Positions 1-13,536 of a stretch of DNA of 64,000 bases are shown here, one piece after another. Numbering within the stretch: the first letter of the stretch is position 1; every line of letters starts with the position of its first letter. The DNA is from Trichoplax adhaerens (Eukaryota; Placozoa; Uniplacotomia; Trichoplacea; Trichoplacidae): contig NW_002060952.1 of NCBI RefSeq assembly GCF_000150275.1, forward strand, positions 972,362 through 1,036,361, in the 5' to 3' direction. The position numbers were made by a program, and so were the translations under genes. The notes below the pieces were generated by a model. The model did not search any database. It worked only from the letters and a program-made list of their open reading frames with translations, and was not told the origin of the DNA.

Positions 1-38
1 GCCTTACCGTGGACTAGTCGACTGACTGTTTTACTTAC

Positions 39-113
39 TAGAGCTTCATGGCCAGTATAATGTAATGCAATTAAACTGGCAATCAAGACAACAACAAGTG
101 TTGCAGCACTCAT
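39..113 (-). CDS. First exon of a secreted GST-like gene, copy 1 (rest lies left of the window)
   Basis: A minus-strand ATG at 113-111 opens 25 codons ending at a clean GTAAGT donor (exon lower edge 39). The peptide is almost entirely hydrophobic (core ATLVVVLIASLIALHY), as in a signal peptide, although it lacks an early Lys or Arg. Identification rests on the second copy at 15950-16024. There the same exon, donor and the start of the intron are conserved, and the next exon, about 60 bp further, encodes a GST N-terminal domain. Here the intron runs off the left edge, so the GST domain is not visible. The two copies differ at many bases but keep ATG, frame, hydrophobic core and donor, which suggests selection. 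Cleavage and export are inferred. A type II anchor is the alternative. Confidence 0.6.
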
Positions 114-880
114 CTTGCAGCAAGAAAAGTTAGGAAGGAAAAGCCACTTGGAAAGAGCGATTGGACGACAGGAAAGGCTAGTTTGCAAGTTTCCTTCTCC
201 AATTTTGATACGTGGCCTGTGTTTCAAATCGACAACAGTATTATTATGGCCATCTGGCTAGCATTATCGACACAGTACAGTAGAGTACTTCCATCGTATA
301 CAAATCTGTATACCATGGATATCGATGAGTCATTGCCCTCTGATGACGTGGCGGTTGAGACTCACTTTTACTAGCAGATGAGGTACACTGTGCCTTGACC
401 TCTACTGTAAGTCATTCAGCAATGTCCTCCGTGGTGCGCACCAGTTCCCTCTCGTTCTGCGATCGATCTTCAACTCTCCATCATGAGTTTGGGGGGGAAT
501 TGGGGCATCAATTTGTACAATATTAATCGCAAATGCAATTAGTAAACCCTAGCCATAAGAAATCTATGTGTATAGGAAGGAAGCAAGGCTCATAACGATT
601 GGTTTTGAAGCGCTTGACCGATAGTTTTGACTGTTTAAATACATCGACTATTGATACACGATGTTGAATCGATTGTCTGCACTACTTTGAACGCCTAGAA
701 CTCCAGCAATTGTGGCCAAATTTCCCTGAAATTTCATCAAATGATCACTCATGAAGAAGCTTAAATATATATTTAAAAGCCATTTGAAGCTTAAATATAT
801 ATGTAAAAGCATTTCTAAATTGAATGATCAATTTTGGGCAAATGAGCCCACTAATTTCAAATGACTTCCCATTCATCCTG
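114..880. other. Unassigned upstream region of GST copy 1
   Basis: No gene is supported. A 63-codon plus frame (183-374) has a protein-like acidic end (DIDESLPSDDVAVETHF) but no family match. About 420-500 is clearly richer in G+C than its surroundings and is open in frames on both strands. A 30-bp unit is repeated twice at about 756-815. The region probably includes the GST promoter, since the GST start codon is at 113 on the minus strand. Confidence 0.4.
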
Positions 881-884
881 TATG

Positions 885-1545
885 GACGCTGTACTTTGAA
901 CACACATCTAGCCATCGGGTCTGCATATACAGAAATATTCTATCCCTTTCTTTGAGTAATTTCTGGTTCTACTCTATTGACGCTGTACTTTCAACATACT
1001 TCTAGCCATCGTATTATGGTGATCGGGTCTGCATAGCAAACAGAAATATTCTATCTCTTCCTTTGAGTAGTTTCCTGTTCTACTGTATTGACGCTGTACT
1101 TTCAACATACTATAGCCATCGTATCATGTCGATCAGGTTTGCTTAGCAAATAGAAGTATTCTATCTCTTCCTTTGAATAGTTTCTGGTTCTACTGTATTG
1201 ACGCTGTACTTTTACTTTTAGCCATCATATCATGTCGATCGGGTCAGCATAGCAAACAGAAATATTCTATCTCTTTCAGTAGTTTCCGGTTCTACTGTAT
1301 TGACGCTGTACTTTCAACATACTTATAGTAGCTATCTTATCATGTCGATCAGGTTTACATAGCAAACAGAAATATTCTATCTCTTCCTTTGAGTAGTTTC
1401 TGGTTCTACTGTATTGACGCTGTACTTTCAACATACTTATAGCCATCGCATCATGGCGATCGGGTCTGCATAGCAAAAGAAATATTCTATCTCTTCCTTT
1501 TAGTAGTTTCTTTTTTCTACTGCATTGACGCTGTACTTTTATCAC
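885..1545. repeat. Tandem repeat, unit about 110 bp, about six copies
   Basis: The phrase GACGCTGTACTTT recurs at 885, 979, 1090, 1200, 1302, 1416 and 1527, a spacing of 94-114 bp. Each unit also contains GCCATCGTATCATG, a GATCGGGTCTGCATAGCAAA-type segment and ATTCTATCTCTTCC. The copies differ by substitutions and small indels. The repeat gives a minus-strand frame at 1276-1545 with an internally repeated peptide, which I treat as a by-product. I did not see this array near villin B, so it is specific to this side of the duplication. Confidence 0.9.
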
Positions 1546-3400
1546 AAGTCCATTTGAATAGTAAGAGACATAGTCAATAAGCGTAGACTAGTATGATAGT
1601 AGCTAAAGTCTTGGACCAAGAAGCTACTGGTCCACGCACAACTTTCACTTGGCATTACTGTACACGGTTAATCCGTTGTAGGTAATGAGATTGATCCATA
1701 TGCTTGCATTTTCACATGGCATGCTTATAAATGATATATCCGACCAGATCGATAGCAGCACGCGACACTGGTATTGAAAGATCCTGTTTGTACGCGTAAG
1801 TCTACGCAGGAGGCAATAGAAGCGCCACATCAGCAAAATCATAAATCAAATTTCACTAGACTAAAATGAAAGTGCTAAATGTCATTCATGCGCATTCAAA
1901 TCAAGCCTTTTTAAAACAGTTCTTAAAGCCAGTGGTTCAAGAGCTAATCTAGGAAGGTGCTATTGACTAATAGATCAAGTAAGATAGAACAAAACAACAA
2001 AAATCAATAATATTATCCATCATTCTTTCCGGTGCGATGTATTAAATGTGTGAGAAAATACTAAGAAAAACAACAATAACATAAACGATACGAGTGCGGG
2101 ATATTTTTGTTTGCGGCATGAATACCGGACGTTATTGACTAAAGAGGTAGCATGGCTCGTTCCCGTAGGCAATAAAGTTCATCTTTTCTAGACATGTAAT
2201 AACAATTTTACTTCGAAAATAGAGAGTAGAATTGCAATTGCTTCCATCCTTTCTGACGGCAGGGAGAAATATCGATAAATTAAATTATATTACCAATGTC
2301 AAAACTACAGTACCTTTCTAACGACAAACTGTAATTGATTTGGCGCATCAAGCGGACTTTCCGAATTGATTACTAAGAAAAATAATAAGTTTTCAACTAC
2401 ATTAGGCACAAATATAAATACATGATCTCTTGCAGCAATCCTAAATATCTTATTACTGTACAGTGTTCAGTAAAGTGATATTAGTAGGCATATCCCCGTT
2501 AGAACACTAGTACAAGATCGAAATATACTGTCAACATTTTGGTATGGATTGTCTAAGAGTCGATGCCAACATTATACAGTTATTCTTAGATTGCAATTAG
2601 AAAACTCGAGGAGACTGCATCAAACAATTACAATTCAGTATCAATTGTGTTATCAAAGTTAACCAGATACCCTTATTTATTACATAGCAGCTTTTATATT
2701 GATCATCTATTAATTATTATTTTGAATTGGTCGACTAGTTATCTCCTAGAGGGACATAACCAGACAAAGAGATTGCGTCTTGAGTCCATTTTTCAGTTAG
2801 TCATCGAAATCTTGTGCATAAAGCCAGGTAAGACTATCTGATACATTGTAGATTGAAAACTGTTCTTGCAAGTGCATCTAGATATTCTACTGCAATAGTC
2901 ATTACACATAAAATAAACTATCGTGAGTGAGTTAATTAACACAGTGGATGATATCGATCGTTGATCAATACTGCAGTGAAGGCTAAACTGCTAATTTTAT
3001 TTTTTCGTTTGAAATGAAATTGTCTACTAGACAGCGTGCATTGTAGCTCCTCTACACATTGACAGTAGAGCTATGACAATGAAGTATCCATTCATATCGT
3101 ATTTTAATTCTATCTGACGTTATAAATCAAACCTAAATTTTTCTACAATGTTGAAAAGAAATGTTCACCAGTCTACAAATCATTTAGCCGTGTTTTGTAA
3201 TGGTTATCCGTTGCAATTTGCGGTCAATGTAGTCGAAACATGGATAATATTGTGCAGTTTTATTTACATTTCCCGTTTCAAAACGACATTCAAAACACGT
3301 TCGCTCTTCTACCATTTAGTATTATAATTTCATAGCAACATAAAAAGTATGATTTACCTTATTGTTAATTAAAATATACTAGGATGATAACGTCGATAAA
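1546..3400. other. Intergenic; right part shared with the villin B upstream region
   Basis: No exon is recognised between 1546 and about 2780; only short frames occur. From about 2782 the sequence aligns by eye with 19763 onward (shared TCATCGAAATCTTGTGCAT and following). It continues in register to the villin start, with substitutions and indels. This marks the left limit of the conserved villin upstream block. Confidence 0.5.
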
Positions 3401-4545
3401 CCTAAGGATAATATTGACTGAAGTCGTAATTCGGTCGATAAACGATAATTTCATTTATGATATGAGAGAATAATGGACTTGAGAGTAATACTTTACTCGA
3501 AATCTGTTTTGACTTTCTATCCGACACTAGTCTCATTTTATAGGATCACCAATCATTAATTTACTATTAACTGTAGTTTATTTTTATGGCTACCTCTATT
3601 TGATAGTAATATTGACCAAAGTCATGATCCAAGAAACGATACTTTTTAATTATGAGATAGAATAGGATAGACGACTTAAGGGCTATGCTTTACTCGAGAT
3701 CTAATTTCCTTTTTACTATATCATATACTAATCTCATTTCAAAGGATCGTAGATTTCATTTATCCTATTGCTAATAGAAATTCACATTGATAGCGGCCAA
3801 TACGCTAATACTCTATTGTCTAAAGTCATGATCCAATAAACGATAATAATATTATTTGTAAAGCGGTAAAATAGTTGACTTTAATGTATTATCTTGCACG
3901 AGATCTGATTTGCCTCCTACGATATGCCAATGTTATTCCATGTGATGATAAATTACTATGCCTTAACATAACTGTTAAGTAATACACACTTTTGATATTT
4001 GCCCTTATTATACTGATATTATCTACAGCCATGATCTAAGAAACGATAATTTTTATAAATGACATAGAATAGGATAGCTAACTTGAGAGCTATGCCTTAC
4101 AGGAGATCTAATGTGCTAATTTCCTTTCTACTACATCACATACTAATTTCATTTCACTAGATCGTGAACTATTCATTTACCTTACTGCTAATAGAAATTC
4201 ACTTTAATAGTTACCAATATGCTAATATTATCGAAAGTCACGATCCAATCAATGACAACAATTTTATTTTTGAAGCAGTAAAATAGTTGATTTCTATGTA
4301 TTATTTTACATGAGATCTGATTTGCTTATTATGATATGCTGATGTTATTCCATATGATAATAAATCACTATTACTTAACATTACTGTTAAGTAATGATAT
4401 ACACTTTGACGTTTGCCCTTACTACACTAATATTATCTAAAGCCATGATCCAGTTAGCGTCAATTTTGTTGATGACATAGCAGAATATTTGACTTTAAAG
4501 AAATACCTAACTCGAGATCTGATTTGCTAATAGCACTACATTAAT
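3400..4545. repeat. Satellite-like array upstream of villin A, unit about 204 bp, six copies
   Basis: A CTAAAGTCATGATCC-like phrase recurs at 3418, 3616, 3820, 4023, 4232 and 4437, a spacing of 198-209 bp. Each unit also holds an ACTCGAGATCTGATTTGC segment and, in most copies, TTCACTTTGATAG. The array ends about 170 bp before the villin A start codon. The corresponding array before villin B has four copies, so copy number changed after the gene duplication. Confidence 0.9.
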
Positions 4546-4609
4546 AATTGCAATAACAAAGATTAGAGTAAATAGTTAAAGCTTTTCTTGAATACGTGAT
4601 TAAGTCAGC

Positions 4610-4633
4610 CATATGTTCATGATTGAACATATG
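4610..4633. repeat. Perfect 10-bp inverted repeat upstream of villin A
   Basis: CATATGTTCA, a 4-base spacer TGAT, then TGAACATATG form a perfect dyad ending 84 bp before the villin A ATG. Villin B keeps the flanking sequence but only part of the right arm (TGAATATATG), so the dyad is specific to copy A. It may be a transcription factor site or 5' UTR hairpin; the transcription start is not known. Confidence 0.55.
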
Positions 4634-4717
4634 TGTGTGCTTTATCCCTCTGACTGATATTCGGTTATCCTGCTTCGATCTTCACTTTAGTCTTGTATTG
4701 ACCCCACCTAGACAGCC

Positions 4718-7700
4718 ATGAGTGATCCAGCATTTGAAGAAGCAGGAAAAACGCCAGGATTAGAAATATGGCGTATTGAGGTTAGTTTAAGCTGGAAATA
4801 CACTAATGAATCTTTTCTGTTTTATAGTTATAACCAATAGAGTTCATTTGAACAGGTTATGTTATCGATTCGATTTATTTTGCAATTTATAGCCGATTAG
4901 ATCTAAATTAATTACGTCAGACAAGCTTAGACTTTCGTCTACTAACACGATATCATTAAAATTTCTTAAACAATCGTGATAGAAATTGGAGGTAGTTAAG
5001 CAAGAGCCTGAAACTTATGGAAAGTTTTATAATGGTGACTCTTATATCTGTTTAAGTGTAAGTAATCTGTACATTGAACGCAAAATCCTATTTTGTATTT
5101 TATTATCTCACTTCGCTACTAAAGATCCAAAAGTAAATGACTCACTCTTTTATTATTTATACTTATTTGCTAATGAAACAATGTAAGATTCGAGAGGCAA
5201 ATACTGCACCTCTAGCTATCAAATAGTATAAGGTCGCAATATGATATTCACATGCCAAATTAATATAAATAATGATTCCAATATCTTGTAACAAGAATCG
5301 CAATGTACTACATCTATTCGACTGAAATTAATTTATAGCTGATAATTACAGCTATTAGCGTGAATCATGACAAGAATATTGTTCTATTGCATTATTGAAA
5401 TCTAAGCTAATCTACGGACTAAAATTGAAATCAATATTATTATAAAATAGACAAAGTCAGTAATTATCCACTTTTCCTTCAGCAACCACGCCATCAATAT
5501 TAATTCTACCAGAAGGAGTTGAAATTAGGAGAGTAGCTGCATAGAATTAGTTATACATAGAAGGCCCCTCTATCTTCGCTCATGACATTATTCGATGCTC
5601 TTAGTTGTATATAGTAGATATATTGGTAGAACCATACGAAGATTAATTAGAGGAGATATTTTGTACACTGTTTTTGTGTATTAACCATTTATGCCATTAT
5701 TGCAATTCTTCAAATTAGATAGTACTCGTGATATATTAGAGAGATTATTTTTACTACACTAAGATATATTTATGACAATAATTCATAGACTAATATATTT
5801 GTAATTAAGAGAGAATACAACAGATTAGAGAAACCTTTCATACTTACACGTTAAGGTCTCTTTGAAATTGCAAAGTACTAAAGAAGTAGTAGATGCTACC
5901 GAAATACGTATTCTCTAATGTTAATACAAAATCTAGTTATATTTCATAAGCTATCATTTCATAACCTATCATTTTATAGCCTATCATTTTATAGTCTATC
6001 ATTTCTTATCCTATCATTTCTTAACCTATCATTTCTTAACCTATCATTTCTTAATCTATCATTTCTTAATCTATCATTTCATAACCTATCATTTTATAAC
6101 CTATCATTTCATGGATCGTTAAATGTGGCGAAATTTACTGTTTTCTTAAGATAAAATAAGATTACACTATTGTTTACTACTTTGCGTTAGAAATTATAGC
6201 TATTTACTTTTTTAAACAAATTATACTTCGTGAGATTACATTCTGACAATTAGAATAAAATTGAATCCATTTCAATTAAGGTTGATACTTTAGTAGTTTA
6301 CCAATCGGATGCATTTATTATTTTATTTCTGCATTTTTAAATTCAATACATCTATCTAGACCAAGAAAAAGAATAATAAGTTATGTTGGGATATTCATTT
6401 CTGGCTTGGAGAGGAGACGTCACAGGTAAACAAAATATAAGCACTATTTCTTGATAATATAATTTAATGAATTATTAAGCTTTCCCTACGTAATGAATCA
6501 CTAGGAGATTTAAGATATACTATAATTCGTTCGAGTTTAAGTTTTTTAATCCAAATTAAACATAAATACATGTATTAATCATATCACTAACATCGGGATC
6601 AGGATGAATCTGGAGTTGCTGCTTACAAAACGGTTGAATTGGATGAGCTTCTTGGAGGTAGTCCTGTGCAACATCGAGAGGTAACGTACTTTGCGCCGTA
6701 CATACACCTTCAAGATTGATTAATAATAAAGTTGCATTTAAAGACTAGCATTGTCTACGGCTTTAATTGATAAGCTTTTGCTAAAATTTTTTAAATGTTA
6801 TCCTAAGACCATCACGAAAATACCTAATTTAGCATTCAATTTGGCTTTTATCTAGTATTCTTTATATGATCGCATGACCAATTTAATTCTTGATTATGAT
6901 AATTGCATCAACCCTAGACAGTATAAAACTGAAGTTTTCTATACGTTATTCTTCAGAGTTAAGATTACAGCTATTGCTCAATCATTACCTAAGACCGAGA
7001 GTTAATGAACATACATAATTACTATTTCGCTATAAATTTGATTACTTATCAGTAACAACCAATAAAATATTACATATATCAAGAATAACAATTGAAACAA
7101 AAATTATTATATCTATCGTATCTTTAATGAACTATGATTTCAGTTGTTCAGAATTATCATTTCCATTTACCTCTTGCTATAGGTCCAGAATCACGAATCT
7201 AGCCTATTTTTATCCTATTTTAAGCAAGGAGTGTGGTAAGATATTAGTTGTATATCTTTATTCTTGTTATTAATCAAATTTTTCATAATTAAATTAATAT
7301 TTTAACATTCTTACCAGCTACGCCGAAGGAGGCGTTGAATCTGGTTTCAAAAAAGTTGAACGTGGTGCATATGAAAAAAGATTATTGCATATCAAAGGCA
7401 AACGCCAAGTCCGAGTTTATCCAGTTAGTATAAAACTGATACATTTATAAGTTGAGATTAACATTAATATTTAACATCATAAACTGAATTAATGTATTAT
7501 TTTAATCATTTCTCTAAGGTGGAAGTTAATGTAACTTCATTAAATGATGGCGATTGTTTCATACTGGATGACGGCGAAAAAATTTATTGTTGGTGCGGTA
7601 AAGACAGTAGCCGGAAGGAGCGGATGAAAGTAGTACTAAAAATTATAAATAAAAGAACAACTTTACTTTTTTAATCCTAAAATAAGATAAACTAACTTTA

Positions 7701-10700
7701 CTTATTTATGGTTATCGAATACCTCTAAATTAGCATTAAATTACGATTACTAGGCATCAGATGTAGCCAGGGGCATTCGTGATGGTGAACGTGGCGGTAA
7801 AGCTCGTATTTATATTATAGGTAGGCCAGATAGGATCGAATCAGATAAATTTTATTTTCGACACCCAAGCTATGCAACTGCTGATTTCTAGTGCATCTAC
7901 TAGTATAATAAAAAATTACAGGGTACATATAACCTATAAGAGTAATTACAGATGGCCTTATTTAAGCAATAAATACTACATTCTAGTCATGAATCAGCGT
8001 ATGCATCAATTGAGGATTATAAGATTTTAAGTATTCCTTGACAAGAACAGAAAATTAAATCAAGCTAGTCCCATACATTACTGAATTTTGTTCCTATTCA
8101 GCTATATTAGCTACGAATGAGTATTATTTTATCCAGCATAGTGCTGAGTTGATTTTTGATAACTGGTTAAAACCCCAATTTTTATAATTGTAGCACTTTT
8201 TACGATAAATCTCCTTTCGAACTGTGATTTCATTGAAGTAATCTCTTCAAACGACGATATCATAGAAATTAAACTATGTTACATTTATCATGTTGTAACA
8301 ATACAAATCTACAGAAAAATTATAAATTTAATTTTGTTAAAAAGATGACGGAGAGGATGATGATAGTGAATTTTTTGAAGCGTTGGGTGGATTTAACCGC
8401 GAACAAGTATTATCTGCTGAAGCCGGCGGCGATGATGTTTCTTTTGAAGAAGAATCAGCAGAGCATATTCGTTTATACAGGTATCTAATAAATAATCCAT
8501 ATTGATTTAAAGAGGGAAAGCGAAATCTTTTCATATACGATCAGGACTTAGAAGCTATCGAAATAAATGTTGATTTCGACATTTAAAACTTTAGAATCTC
8601 TGACGCTAGCGGGGACTTAGAAACTACGGAGGTCGATGAGAAACCACTAAAATATGAACATTTAGACCATAACGTAAGAATATTGTATACCTGGTAGTAG
8701 AACACTTTAAATTATATTAAAACCAATATGCGTATCTATAATGTTACACTACTGTACATCAAATGCTTGTAATTAATTAATTGAAGATGAAAGACTAATA
8801 TTACATGTCATCATTCATAAAATTTTTACCATGCTTTAATTTAATTAATAATGATGAGCGGAATATAGTAAGGTATGGGTATCAGATTTGAATTTTCTGT
8901 TTTGATAACTAAGAACAATGTTCTACCTCCCATTTTGACAGGATTCTTTTATCTTGGATACCGGAGGCAAAGGAATTTTTGCATGGGTTGGTTCAAAGTG
9001 CACTAAAGCCGAGAAACGAAGTGCTATGAGTCAAGCTGTGGTATGCTATTCATAATAATTTAGCTTTATTAACACAACTCATGACATTATTCCATTACAG
9101 GTTTGATATTTCAGAAGCATATAGCACGTATTAAGCTGTTTAAAGCCATTAAAATTCATTAAATCGATCTCATATTTCTATTATTACTATGCGATTATTT
9201 AGAAATTTATTGAAGAACGGAATTATCCTAAGTGGACTCCTGTTACTCAAGTAATGGATGGTGATGAGAATGCTCTATTTAAGCAGTATTTCGCATCATG
9301 GCCGAGCCGAAATATTGTTATTGCAGCACCTAAGCCTAGTCAGAGTAATATCGGTAAAGTATAAATGCGTATTGAAATTTGTAATTTAGTGTTGAAGAAA
9401 GGACTTGAATCTAATGTAAAACTGATACCGTAGTTCCTTCGCTGTAAGTAAGCTATTCATTTAATCAATATCCTTGCTTTTTAGCTCAAGTATCACAAGA
9501 TGAAATCGATCTAAAAGCACTACATCAACAACATATTCAAAAGAAGCAAACAACTTTGCCTGATAATGGGGATGGACGTGTCAAAGTAAAACCAATAAGA
9601 GAATAATCTTTATAGTAATATCTTTAAATACTGTGTATATTCCAAATATAGTGATTTGAAAAATTACAAGAGTTAGATATGACACCTGTAAATCTAATTT
9701 AATAGATATGGCGGATTGAAAATTTTCAAAAAGTTCCCGTCGATGAAGAAGTTTATGGCAAATTTTATGGTGGTGATAGCTACATCCTGCTGTACAAATA
9801 TCTCAAGCATGGAACTGAGCAATACATAATTTATTTTTGGCTGGTACGTATTATTATAATGTCCTAATATTAGTTTACTTTAAAATTGAGATGATTCAGA
9901 AGATACAAATAACTCAGGAATAAATGAAGATTAATGTAGATAACTCGTAGTATAAAGCTATCGACACTAATTCGTATTTACGTAGTAGTCTTATAAATAT
10001 AGAACTAAAATCAAGGAATAAAATTAAGGATATGCTAGTATGTGTCGTTAGATATCTCGTGAAAGGTTCCATAATATTTAAAAATTAGAATTTAAAAAGC
10101 CGCTTATATCTACATACAAGTATTTCATTTATCTTTTCAATATTGAGAAATAATAGACTACAGGAATGTCTAACGATAACATTTGCATTTAGGGATTAAA
10201 AAGTAGCCAGGATGAACAAGCATCTGCGGCTGCTTTAGTTACTGCAATGGACGATAATCTAGATGGAATGGCTACCCAAGTAAGGCCGTGTTATCGTACA
10301 TACATGATGGATAAGAACATTAAATATTGTTATATAACATTTAATTTAATACGATCCTCGTAAAAAAATATTCAGATACGTGTTGTTCAAAATAAAGAAC
10401 CCGAGCATTTTTTACTGATATTTAAAGGAAAACTGGTCATTTTTGAGGTAGATATTGAATAATAACATTGACTATACTGTAGACAATTATCGATCATATT
10501 TTCGAATCTGATCAATTTTAGGGAGGCTGTGCTAGCGGATTTAAGAACGTTAACGATAAAGATTCTTATGATACTGATGGTGTTATGCTTTTCCAAATTC
10601 ATGGAACTACAGCTTTTAATACTAAAGCCATTCAGGTATATCGAATTTAGGAATATTCAATGTATTGTATAGAGCGCAGATTAGTGCTAACTAAACTCGT

Positions 10701-13536
10701 TAAATTACGGCACTGCCATGTTGTCAAGTTTAGTTACTCTACTCTAAACTTATATACTAGTAGAGCTCATGTTTTTTTCATATTTGAATAATGTGTCGTG
10801 ATATTAGGTGGCTGAAAGGGCATCGTCGTTAAACTCGAACGATGTGTTTGTTCTTAAAACACCACAAGAAACAGCAATTTGGGTAGGCAAGGTGAGTATA
10901 ATAATTTAAAAAGTTTACCTAATGCATATTAAGCAAATATCTGCTCTGAAACATGTATAATTGCTTTTAACAATGTAATACAGCTTAAATTTAAAGTGGT
11001 TAGTAATTTCGTTATATTTGCAATACGGATAAAGATATTATATATCGAGAGTATATATATACAGCATCTGAGTTGAAAAATAGCCAAGTGAATTTATGCT
11101 TACAATGAAAAACATACTTGTAATTCATTATTAACATTTTAATGTGCTAATAATTAATTTTTCCAAGTAATGCTAACGAAATGTGATAGGATCACTTTAG
11201 GACAAAATTAAATTGATTAATATCCTATAGCATTATCTATGCTAGCTATAAGTTTAGTAATCATGGCCTATTGTCTATACTGGTATAGGGAGCCAATAAT
11301 GATGAAAAGGATATGGGTAAAACCATTGCGAAGTTCATTTCGCCAAAAACGTGAGTAATTTGTGACTATAAGAAAAATTGATCAAGTTTAAAATGGTAAT
11401 CACTTTGGTAATGTTACTCAGTTATATCAATTTGAAAATCTTATAAAAAAGCAAGTATAAGTAGTAATATGAGTATTATTGTTCTAACAGAGATATTGGA
11501 GTTGTTAATGAAGGTCATGAACCTGAATGGTTCTGGCCTGCATTAGGCGGTAAAACTGAGTATGCTTCTGGTGAAAGATTACAGGTATTTCATCATTAGA
11601 GCGTAAGAAATAGTTTCCTGACATTTTGTCAGTATAATAATACCGAAATATGGCGTCTAATATTACTAATTGCTCTTACTATGCATGATCAATATAGGAA
11701 GCTACACTATCGCAACCGCCACGATTATTTCAATGCTCTAACGCTTCAGGAAAATTTAAAGTCGAAGAAATTCCAGATTTCGATCAAGAGTCTGTCTGTC
11801 TTGTAATTTGCATAAATACTATACTGTAGTAGTTATTGCTATAATTTCGAAGATGATCATTTAAATACATATTTTCATTTATTGTAGGATTTAAGTGAAG
11901 ACGACGTAATGCTATTGGATACGTATGATGAAGTTTTCGTTTGGATTGGTGAAGGAGCTCGCCCAGAGGAAAAAAAGGCAGCATTAGAATTAGCAGTGGT
12001 AATCGAATTATATTCGTCTATACTATAGATACATTTAAAAAGGACTAGTTTTCTTACAATTTCTTTACCTTACGAAATATAAATTAGAGCTATAGCAACC
12101 TGGCGATGATTATGGTGTCTGATAGAAACGTTTATTTCGATTAATTTTATCGCTTAAATATCTAAATAAGCGACTTCTCTTGATTCCTTAAGTTGTTATT
12201 TCTTGTATAAAATGTGCTCTCTCTATTTCGTCATCATCAATTAGAAATATGTAAAGTCGGACACTTCTGGACGCGATATTAACAACACCACCATGGTTCA
12301 AGTTAAACAAGGCAGTGAGCCAATAGCTTTTACCTGTAATTTTGTAGCTTGGGACCTCAATAAATGGAGCGTAAGTCACACTGTCACGATGCAGTAAATG
12401 TGTAGAGATTAATCGATCCTTCTTCATCTGCGTAAAATAATTATTACAAGACTTGATGATTAACTTGTACTATAATTAGAACGGAAAATCTTATGCTGAT
12501 TTAAAAGCCGAGCTTGGTAAAGAAAATGCTGGTGTAACCTTAATTTCTGATGTAAGTTATCCAGTGATTTCTACTTCTGTTTAAATACTATGCAAAAGAA
12601 GATAATAAATTCTGATACTATGTTCAATTTCTATCATGAATTAAATAAGGGACATAGTGTGTAGTTTCCACTAAAGTTATAATTCTATCGAAAGAATTAC
12701 TAGTAGTGATATCCTTTACTTTGTAACACACTATACCATTCTTTTTATTCTTTGGCACTGTAATCAATTACATATGCTCGAACTACGTATACTTATTATC
12801 TTGCTTGTTTTACTAAAAGATTTAATGTACGAACTTTAAAATTCATGTAAACCATATTTCATACTTACTATATCTAGGAGTTAGCTAAATATAACAAAAA
12901 GTATGATTATGAATTTTTAATATCTCCTGACTTACCAGAAGAAATTGACGCATGCCATAAAGAGGTCAGTTGCAGCAAATATCATCTATTCGTTCCAAAG
13001 ATGGATATCTAAATTATCTTGTTGATACATTAAAAAATCGAGATTTTATTATAATTTAAAACAAGATTGCCTGTGATCTAGTCTTAATTCATGTAATTAT
13101 ATGTTATGTAAGTTAGTATTGTCGATGATAAATACTTGAAAACATTATGTTCAGCGTAGTAAAATAGCAATACATCTCAGTATTGATGGAGCTGAAGGAC
13201 AGCATTTAAATTTAGTATTTTAGAAAAAGTAAGCTAATTTATAATGCCTTGCATATCTGCAATTATAGATTGCATAAACTAGCTGTGCTCATTTTTTCTA
13301 CTACCTTGGAATATTTTAAGACATTTCGTTTAGCATAGGCTATTACATGCTTGAGGTCAAGATAATATATCTTGATTTGATAGTCTGGGCTTTCCTAATA
13401 TCTCAATTTTTTACCTGTTTAGCGCTATCTAACAGATGAAGACTTTGAGAAAGTTTTTAATATAACAAGAGAAGAGTTCGAAGCAAAACCGCAATGGCGT
13501 CAACAGCTCTTAAAGAAGCAGAAAAAACTATTTTAA
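4718..13536 (+). CDS. Villin-like actin-binding protein, copy A (26 exons, 813 aa)
   Basis: Exons: 4718-4780, 4983-5057, 6360-6425, 6603-6680, 7183-7235, 7318-7423, 7519-7629, 7754-7820, 8345-8480, 8595-8673, 8942-9040, 9203-9353, 9485-9585, 9706-9843, 10193-10279, 10376-10447, 10522-10635, 10808-10891, 11289-11350, 11491-11584, 11698-11793, 11888-11998, 12245-12370, 12480-12551, 12878-12964, 13423-13536. The phases join without a break. The protein has six gelsolin repeats (about residues 15-125, 130-240, 255-350, 395-490, 515-600, 620-720), a linker and a headpiece (777-813). Signatures are [20 protein letters not shown], the basic HIKGKRQVR segment (a PIP2-binding type region in villins), [26 protein letters not shown] and [18 protein letters not shown]. 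Human villin is 827 aa. Villins bind, bundle and, with calcium, sever actin filaments in microvilli. Oddities: the headpiece ends KKQKKLF instead of KKEK, and exon 21 probably has one extra codon at its donor. Villin-like supervillin or advillin relatives cannot be separated. Confidence 0.95.
5948..6112. repeat. 15-bp minisatellite in villin A intron 2
   Basis: About eleven copies of a CTATCATTTCATAAC-like 15-mer stand head to tail. The 15-base length makes the array open in frame, giving the repetitive peptide of a plus-strand frame at 5918-6154, which is not a gene. The equivalent places in villin B intron 2 (about 23165-23195) and in the solo intron 2 copy (about 18510-18535) have a single unit, so the expansion happened only in copy A. 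Confidence 0.92.

Noticed and set aside
1276-1545. 89-codon minus-strand frame with internally repeated peptide
   Set aside because: It lies wholly inside the 110-bp tandem repeat; repetition and a unit length near a multiple of three explain it.
5918-6154. 78-codon plus frame with an LSF-rich repeat
   Set aside because: Product of the 15-bp minisatellite within villin A intron 2.
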